Source: Leisingera sp. ANG-Vp (GTDB taxonomy: Bacteria; Pseudomonadota; Alphaproteobacteria; Rhodobacterales; Rhodobacteraceae). From it: a stretch of DNA of 64,000 bases. The first letter of the stretch is position 1; each line of letters starts with the position of its first letter. The translations under genes were made by a program, and so were the position numbers. Positions 27,793 through 38,504 of this stretch are shown here, one piece after another. The stretch is taken from NCBI RefSeq assembly GCF_000813725.1, contig NZ_JWLD01000044.1, positions 24,443-88,442 on the forward strand, read 5' to 3'. The notes under the pieces are model-generated. The model saw only the letters and a program-made list of their open reading frames with translations, was not told where the DNA came from and ran no database searches.

Positions 27793-27842
27793 TGTATACT
27801 ACGGCATACAATTTTTGACTATTACCGCACCTGCGCTATTGA
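27793..27842 (+). promoter_or_regulatory. Candidate acnA promoter with an adjacent palindrome
   Basis: TGTAT (27793-27797) and ATACA (27806-27810) form an inverted repeat with 8-base spacer. TTGACT at 27815-27820 and TATTGA at 27837-27842, 16 bases apart, resemble -35 and -10 boxes. The palindrome just before -35 could be an activator or repressor site. acnA starts 70 bases downstream. Confidence 0.35.
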
Positions 27843-27911
27843 AAGCTTAACCTTCCTCATGCATGTAAAGCTCAGCGAATTCCCAGACACACAATTCTGA
27901 GGGAGGCCAGA

Positions 27912-30614
<2,703 letters not shown>

Positions 30615-30636
30615 GCAAACACGTGTTCCGGAAAAC

Positions 30637-30665
30637 AAAAGGCGCCCGTCCGGGGCGCCTTTTTT
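30637..30665 (+). terminator. Intrinsic terminator of acnA
   Basis: AAAAGGCGCCC and GGGGCGCCTTTT arms around a short loop, followed by T5, lie 22 bases after the stop. Confidence 0.9.
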
Positions 30666-30687
30666 ACTGACCGCGCCCCTGGCCCGG

Positions 30688-31473
30688 TTATTGTGTAAAG
30701 TCGAAACTCCTCAGTATCTCAGTGATCGAGCCATCCGCCCTGAGTTCGGAAATGGCCCGGTTGAAGGCATCCAAATAAGCGTCCGCTCCAGATGCTTTGG
30801 ACAGGCCGAAATGCGAATACCGGCTGGAAACAGGCGAGGCGATGCGGCCGATCCTGTCCTGCCAGCCGTGCCGGACCACCTGATGCCACCCGACAGCGTC
30901 GTCCAGGGCAATGAGATCCAGTTGCCCGAACAACAGCATCTGCATCAGGCTGGCCGCGTCACCGGTGCGGACAATCGGGTTATGGCGCTCAAAAGCTGCT
31001 TCCATCTCTTCGTCAATGATACTGGCGTTCACCATTCCCAGCCGCAGCTGCGACACTTCCGAATAGCCCTCTCCCGGCATCAGCCCGCCAGGATAGCGGC
31101 GCATATTGTACCAAAGAGAGTTTGTTTGCAGAAAGGTGCCTTCCGTAAAGGCCAGATAGCTCTCCCGCGCGGCGGATTTGAACAGGGGCAAAATCCCGTC
31201 GGTCTCACCGGTTTGAGCCTGAGCCTGGCAGCGTTGCCAGGGCAGCAGTACAACCACAGCGCTCACGCCTTCAATGCGCCCGGTCACCGCTTCCAGCAGC
31301 TGCACTTTCAGCCCGCCAGAAGGAATGCCCCCATCCCCCAAGGTGTAAGGCGGATAGGGATCGTAGCAGAACCTCAGAACGGTCTCTTCCAAGGCCTGAG
31401 CAGGTGCAGCTAGAACCCAGGCCATCGCCAATCCGGACTGGCACATCTTGAGGAGCCGGGAGCGTACCGTCAA
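30688..31473 (-). CDS. Family 3 extracellular solute-binding protein
   Basis: The 261-residue product resembles periplasmic amino-acid-type binding proteins: FCYDPYPPYTLGDGG at the mature N-terminus, VTGRIEGVSAVVVLLPWQRC, and a lobe-2 segment with LRLGMVNASIIDEEMEAAFE. TTG at 31473 is chosen as start because AGGAGG lies 8 bases before it and the signal peptide (LLKMCQSGLAMAWVLAAPAQA) then sits correctly; a GTG at 31503 has no such support. There are no ABC permease or ATPase genes nearby, so it is an orphan and may instead serve sensing. It is convergent with acnA. Confidence 0.8.
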   Translation of the reverse strand: MTVRSRLLKMCQSGLAMAWVLAAPAQALEETVLRFCYDPYPPYTLGDGGIPSGGLKVQLLEAVTGRIEGVSAVVVLLPWQRCQAQAQTGETDGILPLFKSAARESYLAFTEGTFLQTNSLWYNMRRYPGGLMPGEGYSEVSQLRLGMVNASIIDEEMEAAFERHNPIVRTGDAASLMQMLLFGQLDLIALDDAVGWHQVVRHGWQDRIGRIASPVSSRYSHFGLSKASGADAYLDAFNRAISELRADGSITEILRSFDFTQ

Positions 31474-31808
31474 ACCACTGACCTCCTGCCGGTGAACTGC
31501 CACCTGAAATCACTGCCGTCCCGCGGCATCCAGGGCAGCCCGCGCGAACACGCTTTGGCGCGGCAACAGATGGGTTTTGCAGTTGAGTTTTGTGTCACCG
31601 GATGAGCGTTCCCGCCTTGCTTGCTCTCCAAACAGTTTCCCTTTGCATTCAGCCGGGACCAAGCTGGTGCCCCCAGTCCTGGCCACAACTTAAGCGCTAC
31701 GCGAAATTCATTAATACCGGCTATACCGGTCAGTTCAGTTATGCAAAGATGTATATGAAAAGCATGTTAAATGCTAGCAATACAAAACGCAAAGCCAGGC
31801 GCCAGAGC
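31474..31808. other. Intergenic region with a small inverted repeat
   Basis: No convincing gene precedes 31809. ACCGG-CTATA-CCGGT at 31716-31730 is a 5-bp inverted repeat about 80 bases upstream of the ABM gene and could be an operator. The stretch 31735-31800 is AT-rich compared with surroundings. Confidence 0.35.
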
Positions 31809-32093
31809 ATGAAAGAAGCCGCGATTGCCGTCGTTTATCCGGACGAGGACACATTCGATGACCATGCAGAGGCAGTGCTGGAAATGCTTCCGGACACCCG
31901 CAGCTTTCCCGGATGCTTGGAAGCCCACGCAGGAATCAACCGCGATCGTTTTGAAATAGCCGTCTTCCACCTATGGGAATCGCTGGAGCACCTGGACCGC
32001 TATCTGACCTGGCGTGCCGAGCGCGGAGATTTTGATGCCCGCAGCGCCACCATGCGCCGCGAGCAGGACTTCCGAACCTTTTCAGTTCCCTGA
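31809..32093 (+). CDS. ABM-like (antibiotic biosynthesis monooxygenase fold) protein, copy 1
   Basis: The 94-residue product is a single ferredoxin-like ABM domain, a fold seen in small cofactor-free monooxygenases and quinone-modifying enzymes. Key segments are FPGCLEAHAGIN, RFEIAVFHLWESLEHLDRYL and TWRAERGDFDARS. A second gene at 34607 shares the pattern R-x-E-I-A-V-F-x-x-W-x-S-x-E and then YLxWR. ATG 31809 is the most likely start as it gives a domain-sized protein; the ribosome-binding site is weak, and an upstream in-frame ATG at 31764 would add 15 basic residues. The substrate is unknown. Confidence 0.7.
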   Translation: MKEAAIAVVYPDEDTFDDHAEAVLEMLPDTRSFPGCLEAHAGINRDRFEIAVFHLWESLEHLDRYLTWRAERGDFDARSATMRREQDFRTFSVP

Positions 32094-32131
32094 ACGGATC
32101 CCGGTTCTTGGTCCGGGAACCGCTTCTTAGG

Positions 32132-32995
32132 TTACGGCCAGGAGCGTTCGCCTTCCAGCACCTGCGCGCTTAGCTCCAGGTCCCCGGTGTTGGTGAAGTC
32201 AGGATGCGCCGTCACCATCGCGGATATCACCGCTGCGGAGCCTTCCAGGTTCTCCGAAGCAGCCTCGAACTCGGCAATGTAGCCGCGGGTGAAAGCAACG
32301 CTGGACGCGTCCTTGGCTGCCTCGCCCATATAGTGCCCGGGAACGATCCGTTCTGGGTTCAGTGCCAGGATCTGATCCAGTGTCTTGCGCCATTTTTCCC
32401 GGCTTTCCGGTGTCTGGTTGTCCGCCATCCAAACGTGCACATTCTCGTAGACCGGCACGCCCCCCAGAACGGTCTTGGCCGAGGGCACCCACAAAAAGGT
32501 ATGGGCCGGGTCATGGCCATCCAGCCCCACCACCTGCACCGGTTCGCCGTCCACCATAAGCGTGCCGCCCTGCAGAACTTCCGGAACGATTAGCTGGCGC
32601 GGCGCGTTTTCACCCAGGATCGGCCCCCAGAACTCATTCTTGAGCTCTATCGTCTTTGTGATGCCCTCCACTGTGGCCGGAGTAGCCAGGATTTTCACAT
32701 CCGGGAAGCTCTCACGGATCCGGTCAACGCCGAAATAGAAGTCCGGATCCTTGTGGCTGATAAAGACCGTGGTCAAAGTCTTGCCAGTGGCCTGGATCAT
32801 CTCCACCAGGTCCTCGGCGTCGTCCCGCTCGAACTGGGCGTCTACCAGGATCACTTCGCTGGGGCCTTCGATCAGCGACGAGCTCACGGCAAACAGGCCG
32901 TTCTCACCCGGGTTGTAGTCAGTGATTTTCAAGTCCGCAGCAAACGCCGCAGTTGAAAGAACGGCTGCAAGTGCCGACGAAATGAGGGTTTTCAT
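32132..32995 (-). CDS. Exported MBL-fold metallo-hydrolase
   Basis: The 287-residue product has a signal peptide (MKTLISSALAAVLSTAAFAA) and a metallo-beta-lactamase fold. The usual metal motif HxHxDH is changed: the sequence reads FISHKDPDFYFG near residue 80, keeping one His and two Asp. Later ligands appear as GLDGHDPAHTFLW and ERIVPGHYMGEA. Metal content may therefore differ from standard enzymes. It is predicted periplasmic. The Rossmann reductase gene lies 24 bases upstream on the same strand, so the two are likely co-transcribed from the HxlR-linked divergent promoter. Confidence 0.8.
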   Translation of the reverse strand: MKTLISSALAAVLSTAAFAADLKITDYNPGENGLFAVSSSLIEGPSEVILVDAQFERDDAEDLVEMIQATGKTLTTVFISHKDPDFYFGVDRIRESFPDVKILATPATVEGITKTIELKNEFWGPILGENAPRQLIVPEVLQGGTLMVDGEPVQVVGLDGHDPAHTFLWVPSAKTVLGGVPVYENVHVWMADNQTPESREKWRKTLDQILALNPERIVPGHYMGEAAKDASSVAFTRGYIAEFEAASENLEGSAAVISAMVTAHPDFTNTGDLELSAQVLEGERSWP

Positions 32996-33019
32996 TGGTT
33001 CATCCTATGTATGTGAGTT

Positions 33020-33640
33020 TCAGTAAGCGGCGGTGAAAATCTGGCGGGAGTGTTTGGGGGCCTCTGCCTCATCCAGCAGCGCTACCGCGTAATCTTCGGC
33101 AGAGATCCGGCTGTTGCCTTCGGCATCAGTCAGGAGAGTGCGGCCGCCGAGACGGAATTCGCCGGTGCGCTCACCGGGTTCGATCAGGCCTGCCGGCGCC
33201 AGAACAGTGAAATCCAGCCCGCTTTCAGAAATCTTTTCAAAGGCCAGCCGCATACCCTGTGCCTCGGCGCGGTAAAGCTCCGGCACAACATCCGCCACTG
33301 GCGAGCCATCTGGCAGATTGAGTGAGCCAGCCCCGCCAACCAGCAGCAGCCGCCGCCCCTCAAGCCCGGCGATCAAGGCATCCGCATAAGCGCTTGCTTC
33401 GGCAATTGCATCACCGCTGCTGCGCGGGCTGGCTGCAGCAATGGTTGCATCCGTTTCAGCTGCGAGCGCCGCCAGCCGCGCGGTGTCGCTGACATCCAGC
33501 TTTTCCGCCCTCAGGCCGTCGCGTGCTTCCACTTTTTCCGGGCTGCGCACGGCGGCAATTACGTCATGCCCGCGCCTCAGCGCCTCTGCCGCAACCCGGG
33601 ATCCGATCATCCCGGTGGCGCCAATAATCAGGAGCTTCAT
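33020..33640 (-). CDS. NAD(P)-binding Rossmann-fold reductase/epimerase-like protein
   Basis: The 206-residue product belongs to the atypical SDR group typified by YwnB. The N-terminus MKLLIIGATGMIGSRVAAEA gives the GxxGxxG dinucleotide site, and SPEKVEARDGLRAEKLDVSD and LLLVGGAGSLNLPDGSP follow the group pattern. No YxxxK active site is visible, so it may bind NAD(P) and act as a quinone- or redox-sensing reductase rather than a classical dehydrogenase. It is divergent from the hxlR-type gene, the common arrangement for a regulator and its target. Confidence 0.8.
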   Translation of the reverse strand: MKLLIIGATGMIGSRVAAEALRRGHDVIAAVRSPEKVEARDGLRAEKLDVSDTARLAALAAETDATIAAASPRSSGDAIAEASAYADALIAGLEGRRLLLVGGAGSLNLPDGSPVADVVPELYRAEAQGMRLAFEKISESGLDFTVLAPAGLIEPGERTGEFRLGGRTLLTDAEGNSRISAEDYAVALLDEAEAPKHSRQIFTAAY

Positions 33641-33661
33641 TCCGCTTCCCTTTCATTCTAT

Positions 33662-33744
33662 AGTTACCGATGAGAACCAGATAGGCGCCGCAACGATGCG
33701 CCGGAATACGCATTTCCGCGTCACATGGTTACTTGAAAGGAACC
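33662..33744. promoter_or_regulatory. Paired GGTT/AACC half-sites in the HxlR divergent promoter
   Basis: GGTTACTTGAAAGGAACC at 33727-33744 is an imperfect palindrome that overlaps the hxlR-type ribosome-binding site. On the minus strand GGTTCTCATCGGTAACT (33678-33662) has a similar form. One site near each gene suits a dimeric HxlR regulator controlling itself and the reductase. Confidence 0.4.
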
Positions 33745-33747
33745 GGT

Positions 33748-34119
33748 ATGAGCCGCCGCCGCGCCATCGAATACGACTGCCCTGTCCGGGATGTTCTGGA
33801 CCGCATCGGCGATGCCTGGTCGGTGCTTCTGGTGATCGAACTGGCAAAAGGCCCCTGCCGCTTCAACGCGCTGCGGCGGGTGATCGAAGGGATCTCGCAA
33901 CGGATGCTCGCCGTGACCTTGCGCAACCTGGAGCGCGACGGGCTGGTCAGTCGCACCGTGCTGGACCTGTCGCCGCCGCAGGTGGAATATGCACTGACAG
34001 AGCGCGGTCACTCATTGTTCCAAACCATCCGGCAGCTGGCGAGCTGGGCAAACGAGCATCAGCCTGGCATCCGCGCCTCCCGTACCGCCTATGACGCCGC
34101 ACAAGGTGGAACCGCCTGA
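33748..34119 (+). CDS. HxlR-family transcriptional regulator
   Basis: The 123-residue product is a winged helix-turn-helix of the HxlR family: [20 protein letters not shown], then [27 protein letters not shown] recognition region and the wing at [12 protein letters not shown]. The Cys in YDCPVRDVL is the conserved N-terminal Cys that, in some members, senses quinones, aldehydes or hypochlorite. AAAGGA lies 8 bases before ATG 33748, which supports this start over earlier in-frame codons. It probably represses the divergent reductase-MBL pair and perhaps the downstream dioxygenase. Confidence 0.9.
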   Translation: MSRRRAIEYDCPVRDVLDRIGDAWSVLLVIELAKGPCRFNALRRVIEGISQRMLAVTLRNLERDGLVSRTVLDLSPPQVEYALTERGHSLFQTIRQLASWANEHQPGIRASRTAYDAAQGGTA

Positions 34120-34193
34120 ACTCACTGAACTGCACAGGTTCTGTTCGCAAACACCTGATTGCACTGCCCTGCCATGCCGGGAAAAATGGCGCC

Positions 34194-34532
34194 ATGAAAC
34201 AAACTGACAGCATCACCGGCTACCACAGCCACATCTATTTCGACGAAAACTCCGTCGAACAGGCCCGCACCCTGTGCCAGCAGGCGGCGGAGCGCTTTGG
34301 CGTCCAGATGGGCCGCATGCATGAGAAGAATGTCGGCCCGCACCCGAAATGGTCCTGCCAGCTGGCCGCTACTCCAGAACAATTTGCCAGACTGCTGCCC
34401 TGGCTGGCGCTGAACCGGAACGGGCTGGTCGTTTTTGCCCACCCCGAAAGCGGCGACGATCTGGCAGATCACCGTGACCACGCAATCTGGCTTGGCACCG
34501 GGCTGGACCTGGATCTCTCCATCTTCAATTGA
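34194..34532 (+). CDS. DOPA 4,5-dioxygenase-family protein
   Basis: The 112-residue product matches the small DOPA 4,5-dioxygenase-like family: ITGYHSHIYFDENSVEQA at the N-terminus, GRMHEKNVGPHPKWSCQLA in the middle, and DHRDHAIWLGTGLDLDLS near the end. Conserved His residues in YHSHIYF and VGPHPKW are the presumed iron ligands. Fungal relatives open catechol rings; bacterial members are mostly uncharacterised. It lies 74 bases after the HxlR gene on the same strand. Confidence 0.85.
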   Translation: MKQTDSITGYHSHIYFDENSVEQARTLCQQAAERFGVQMGRMHEKNVGPHPKWSCQLAATPEQFARLLPWLALNRNGLVVFAHPESGDDLADHRDHAIWLGTGLDLDLSIFN

Positions 34533-34606
34533 CCAAAGCGTAAATTTACCGGAAATTGCCATTTCAATGGCAGGCTGCAGCCGACAGCAGAATACCGGAG
34601 CACATC

Positions 34607-34894
34607 TTGAAGGAATGCGTGATCATCATCCTCCAGCCTCTGCCGGGGAAATTTGACGCGCTGGCGGCGCTGGTCAAAGAAATGACAGAACAAGTCTGCA
34701 CCCAGCCGGGCAACTTGCAGGCAGAGGTCTTGCTGGCGCCTGCACGCAACGAGATTGCGGTGTTTCAGCGCTGGAGCAGCGCCGAGGCGTTCAGCGAATA
34801 TCTGATATGGCGTTCCAAACAGGAGGATCTCCAGCAGGTTTATGATTTGTCCGCGAATGAGCCCGATTTCAAAAGCTTCACACTCTGCACGTAA
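34607..34894 (+). CDS. ABM-like monooxygenase-fold protein, copy 2
   Basis: The 95-residue product is a second ABM domain: VIIILQPLPGKFDALAALVK, RNEIAVFQRWSSAEAFSEYL, IWRSKQEDL and a FKSFTLCT end. Against the gene at 31809 it keeps the core pattern R-x-E-I-A-V-F and YLxWR and a final D-F-(K/R)-x-F, so the two are paralogues. The start is taken as TTG 34607 since GGAG lies 7 bases upstream; GTG 34619 after AAGGA is a close rival. It is 74 bases after the dioxygenase gene and likely co-transcribed with it. Confidence 0.7.
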   Translation: MKECVIIILQPLPGKFDALAALVKEMTEQVCTQPGNLQAEVLLAPARNEIAVFQRWSSAEAFSEYLIWRSKQEDLQQVYDLSANEPDFKSFTLCT

Positions 34895-35030
34895 AAATAA
34901 CGCACCGTTATTAGCTGCAGGATTTTGAACTCTCCCGGAAGAGTAGAGACAATTTAAAATACATTCTCTATAAGTAGCGAAGTTCGACTTTTTTCGATTC
35001 TGACATAGCAATACTTAAAGGGAATTCGAT

Positions 35031-36965
35031 ATGCGCGCGCATACTCTCGCTGGCTTCCGTACTGTGTTTCAAGTGACTGAGTCCGGTGAAGGATCCACAG
35101 TGATCATCGAACCGGCCTCGCTCGACATCGTGACAAGAGACGGCGTTGACGGTTTTACCTACACTCTTATGCCTGGCGAACACCCTGAAGACGATCCCGT
35201 CGCGGAAATCGACGTGGACGCGCTTGGCGCCCGTCTCAATGGAACTGACCTGGACGGCGACACCGAGGTGAACACCACAATTCTTCAGGTTTCCTGGACT
35301 GAAGACGGAGTCTCCAAATCCGGCACCTTCCTGCTCATGGAAACTGAACCGGCGGAGCACCCGCTATGGGGCTCTTCCGCAGATATGAGCGTCTTCGTTT
35401 TGGATGGCGACCACCCGCCGCAGTTTGGAACACTGGCCGAATGGGACGCCTGGATCGAATCCGTGACGGTTGCTGAACCTACGGGCGACGTAGCGCCCGG
35501 CCAGTTCATCACCTTTGATGACGCCGGCGGAACAACTTTTCGGGCGCACTTGGGCACCGATGGCGACGATAATCTCACCGGCAGCGGCAAACGTAACTTC
35601 CTGGATGGCGGCGACGGCAACGATACCCTGAACGGCAGCAACGGCCGTGACCGTCTGTTCGGCGGTGACGGTGACGACTCCCTGACCGGCGGCGCCGGAA
35701 ATGACTGGCTCGATCCCGGCGACAACTCCTTCTGGGATCAGGTGCGGGCCGGCACAGGCAGAGATACCATTTCTCTCAGCAGCATCGAGGAAGGCTTCGT
35801 CGATATCTACCACGATGACCTCGACCAGGGCATTGTGGCCCGTATCGATGGCGATGCAAATACTGCGGTCATTGACAAGGGCAGCAACGGCCGGACGGAG
35901 ATCATCGACATCGCCAAGCCCATGTACGCCGGTTGGAATACGAACACTGGCGGGCTGGGCCTCTGGGGCACGGATCATGACGACCGGTTTTTCGTCAACG
36001 CGCTTGACGACGGCTGGATGAACCTTGTCGGCGGCGCCGGCAACGATGTGTTTTTTCTTGAAGACTCAAATGACCACATCCGGCTGTCTTACAACCTTGG
36101 TGCCACAACAGGTATCCGCGCGAATCTGGAAAAGGGCGTGGTGTACAACGACGGCCAGGGCGGCCGCGACAGGATCGAAGGCGATGTGTTTGAATTCCGC
36201 GCCAGCGACCTGGACGACCGGATCATCGGCTCCAGCGGCAATGACCGTTTCATCACCTAGCGCGGCGACGACACCGTGAATGGCGGCGACGGCACTGACT
36301 TGATCCGCTACGACCGCAGCGGTGTAGATGCAGTCCGCGTCGACCTGGACAGAGGTTTTGCCGAAGGCACCTGGGGCGGGGAAGACTTCCGTGACAAGCT
36401 GATCAGCATTGAAAACGTGCGCGGCTCGCGTGACGGCGACGACACCATCCACGGCAGCGATGCAGGAAACCAGATTCAAGGCCGCGGCGGCAACGACAGG
36501 CTTTTCGGGCACGGCGGCAACGACTCTCTGTTCGGCGAAGATGGCGATGACCATGTTTTCGGCGGCGACGGCAGTGACAACCTGCTAGGCGGCGAAGGCA
36601 ATGACCGGATGCTTGGCGGAAATGAAAATGACTCTCTTTGGGGACACAATGGCGACGACAAGCTGTTTGGTGACGCAGGAGACGACTATCTGGACGGCGG
36701 CACTGGCAACGACACGCTGACCGGCGGTGAGGGCTTTGACTCATTTGTGTTCAATGGCGGCAACGACCGGATCACCGACTATGCTTCCGAGAGTATCACA
36801 ATCGACAGCGAGTTGCTTGGCGGGCAGGCCAATGCCCAGTCCGCCGTAGACGGCGCTGAAATCGTAGACGGAAGCATTGTTGTGGACTTTGGCGGCGGCA
36901 ACAGCCTTAGGCTGCTGAACTATGACGATTTGGATCAATTCTGGGCCACAACTTTCGTTCTCTAA
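35031..36965 (+). pseudogene. RTX calcium-binding secreted protein, interrupted by an in-frame TAG
   Basis: The frame runs 644 codons but has a TAG at 36258-36260 (codon 410), inside FIT-stop-RGDDTVNGGDG; no frameshift is needed to continue. Residues 1-170 are a non-repeat N-terminal domain without a signal peptide. RTX nonapeptides appear at about 178-225 (GGDGNDTLNG type) and again after the stop (LFGHGGNDSLFGEDGDDHVF). The C-terminus DDLDQFWATTFVL is a typical type I secretion signal, which a 409-residue truncated product would lack. A CAG-to-TAG change would explain it. Sequencing error or readthrough are alternatives. Confidence 0.75.
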
Positions 36966-36976
36966 TAGAAAAACAC

Positions 36977-37004
36977 AAAAGAGCGCCGGAAACGGCGCTC
37001 TTTT
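36977..37004. terminator. Bidirectional terminator between the RTX gene and ccmG
   Basis: AAAAGAGCGCCG and CGGCGCTCTTTT arms enclose a GAAA tetraloop. T tracts on the plus side and A tracts on the left serve both convergent units. Confidence 0.9.
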
Positions 37005-37030
37005 TCTTTTTTCCGCTATGCCCTTGGAAG

Positions 37031-37570
37031 TTACTGGCTGGCCGCCTTCTCCATCGCCGGGCGCAATGTGCTTTCGATCACCCGCTGGGTCACCGGGCCC
37101 GCAAACCGCAGCACGATCTTGCCGTCCCCATCGACCACGTAGGTTTCCGGTACACCGTACAGCCCCCAATCCAGCGCCATGCGGCCGCGCTCGTCCCGTC
37201 CGATGGCCGCATAAGGGTCTCCCAGCTCGTTCAGGAAGGCCTCGGCATTGTCCAGCTGATCCTTATAGTTGACGCCATAGACCGGGATGCCTTCCTGGGA
37301 TAGTGCTTCCAGGTTCGGATGCTCGGCCCGGCAGGGGGCGCACCAGCTGGCCCAGTAGTTCACCAGTTTCACATTGCCGTCCCGCAGAGTCTCGTCTGAG
37401 AACATCTCCTTGCCGGGAAATTCGTCCAGCACCACCGGCGGCGCGGGCTGGCCTTCGCGGGCCGAAGGCAGGCTGTCGGGATCCTCGCGGAACATGCCCA
37501 CGAGTGCCAGTCCGACAAAGCCTGCAAAGACCACAACCGGAACCGCCATCAGCGGAGATACTTTAGCCAT
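37031..37570 (-). CDS. ccmG: Thiol:disulfide interchange protein CcmG/DsbE
   Basis: Reduces apocytochrome c thiols in the periplasm so that heme can be attached. The 179-residue product has one N-terminal membrane anchor (VPVVVFAGFVGLALVGMF) and a thioredoxin fold with the active site NYWASWCAPCRAEHPNLEAL. GVPETYVVDGDGKIVLRFAG follows, with the cis-Pro loop typical of CcmG. It overlaps the end of ccmD by 8 bases and is the last gene of the long minus-strand run. Confidence 0.95.
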   Translation of the reverse strand: MAKVSPLMAVPVVVFAGFVGLALVGMFREDPDSLPSAREGQPAPPVVLDEFPGKEMFSDETLRDGNVKLVNYWASWCAPCRAEHPNLEALSQEGIPVYGVNYKDQLDNAEAFLNELGDPYAAIGRDERGRMALDWGLYGVPETYVVDGDGKIVLRFAGPVTQRVIESTLRPAMEKAASQ

Positions 37571-37718
37571 TGCGCTTCATCCGCGTTTCCAGGGTTTCCA
37601 TTTCCCGGCGCACCTTTCGGCCGCGCCAGATCGTCAGCACCACCAGCGCCGCCAGCAGCACCAGCGAAGCGCCATAGGCCGACAGCACCGTATCGGCGTA
37701 TTTTCCAAGATCGGGCAT
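37563..37718 (-). CDS. ccmD: Heme exporter protein D
   Basis: Small membrane protein that stabilises release of holo-CcmE from the CcmABC complex. The 51-residue product (start MPDLGKYADTVLSAYGASL) has one transmembrane helix near residues 17-30, then a basic and charged tail (WRGRKVRREMETLETRMK). Size, topology and position between ccmC and ccmG identify it. Its ATG overlaps the ccmC stop by one base, and its stop overlaps the ccmG start, indicating translational coupling. Confidence 0.9.
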   Translation of the reverse strand: MPDLGKYADTVLSAYGASLVLLAALVVLTIWRGRKVRREMETLETRMKRNG

Positions 37719-38449
37719 CAGGCCTCCAGCCGTTCGCGCGCCATCAGTGCCTTGATGCGGCGGGCGCGGATTTCAGTTCCGGTGCGGTAGAGCACCAGGG
37801 CGAGGAACAGCAGAACAAACCCTGCCATGCAGACGTACAGCGGCGAGGAGAAGGCATCGTGGACGTTCTCCTTCTCATCCAGGGACAGCGACGCCCCCTG
37901 ATGCAGCCCCTGGTTCCAGAAGTTCACCGCATAGCGGCTGAGGACGGCAAAGACCGAGCCCACCAGGCAAAGGATCGACGTCAGATCCGCAGCGGTGTCC
38001 GGGTTATCGATCGCCTCCCACAGGGCGATGTAGCCGAGATAGAACAGGAACAGCACCAGGAAGGACGTCAGCCGCGGGTCCCAGGCCCACCAGGTGCCCC
38101 ACATCGGCTGGCCCCAGATCGCCCCGGTGATCAGCGCAATCACCGTCATGACCACGCCCACAGGTGCCGCTGCACGGGCGGCCAGGGCGCTGACATGATG
38201 GCGGCGGATGACCCAGATCAGCGAGGCGACCAGCATCATGAACCAGGCATTGATCGCCATCAAAGCGGACGGCACATGCAGGAAGATGATCTTGACGGTA
38301 GAGCCTTGGCGGAAATCATCAGGCGTGAAGAAGAACCCCCAGATCAGGCCCGCGGAAATCAGCACCGCAGAGCTGACCCACAAGGCCGGCATCACCTTTT
38401 CGGAGGTGGCCAGAAACTTCTTCGGGTTGGCGTATTCCCAGATCGACAT
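37718..38449 (-). CDS. ccmC: Heme exporter/chaperone protein CcmC
   Basis: Presents heme at the periplasmic face for covalent loading onto CcmE. The 243-residue product has six hydrophobic helices and the heme-handling Trp-rich motif WGQPMWGTWWAWDPRLTS near residue 120. Flanking His residues lie in IIFLHVPSALMAIN and further downstream. The start MSIWEYANPKKFL is family-like. It lies 55 bases after ccmB and overlaps ccmD by one base. Confidence 0.95.
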   Translation of the reverse strand: MSIWEYANPKKFLATSEKVMPALWVSSAVLISAGLIWGFFFTPDDFRQGSTVKIIFLHVPSALMAINAWFMMLVASLIWVIRRHHVSALAARAAAPVGVVMTVIALITGAIWGQPMWGTWWAWDPRLTSFLVLFLFYLGYIALWEAIDNPDTAADLTSILCLVGSVFAVLSRYAVNFWNQGLHQGASLSLDEKENVHDAFSSPLYVCMAGFVLLFLALVLYRTGTEIRARRIKALMARERLEA

Positions 38450-38504
38450 GGTGGCTATTTAGCTCTTGTTCTCGGGTTTCTCAATTCACGGGCGCGGCAT
38501 CGTG

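Noticed and set aside
32101..32122. Terminator between the ABM gene and the MBL gene
   Set aside because: CGGTTC/GAACCG is only a 6-bp stem without a T tract on either strand.
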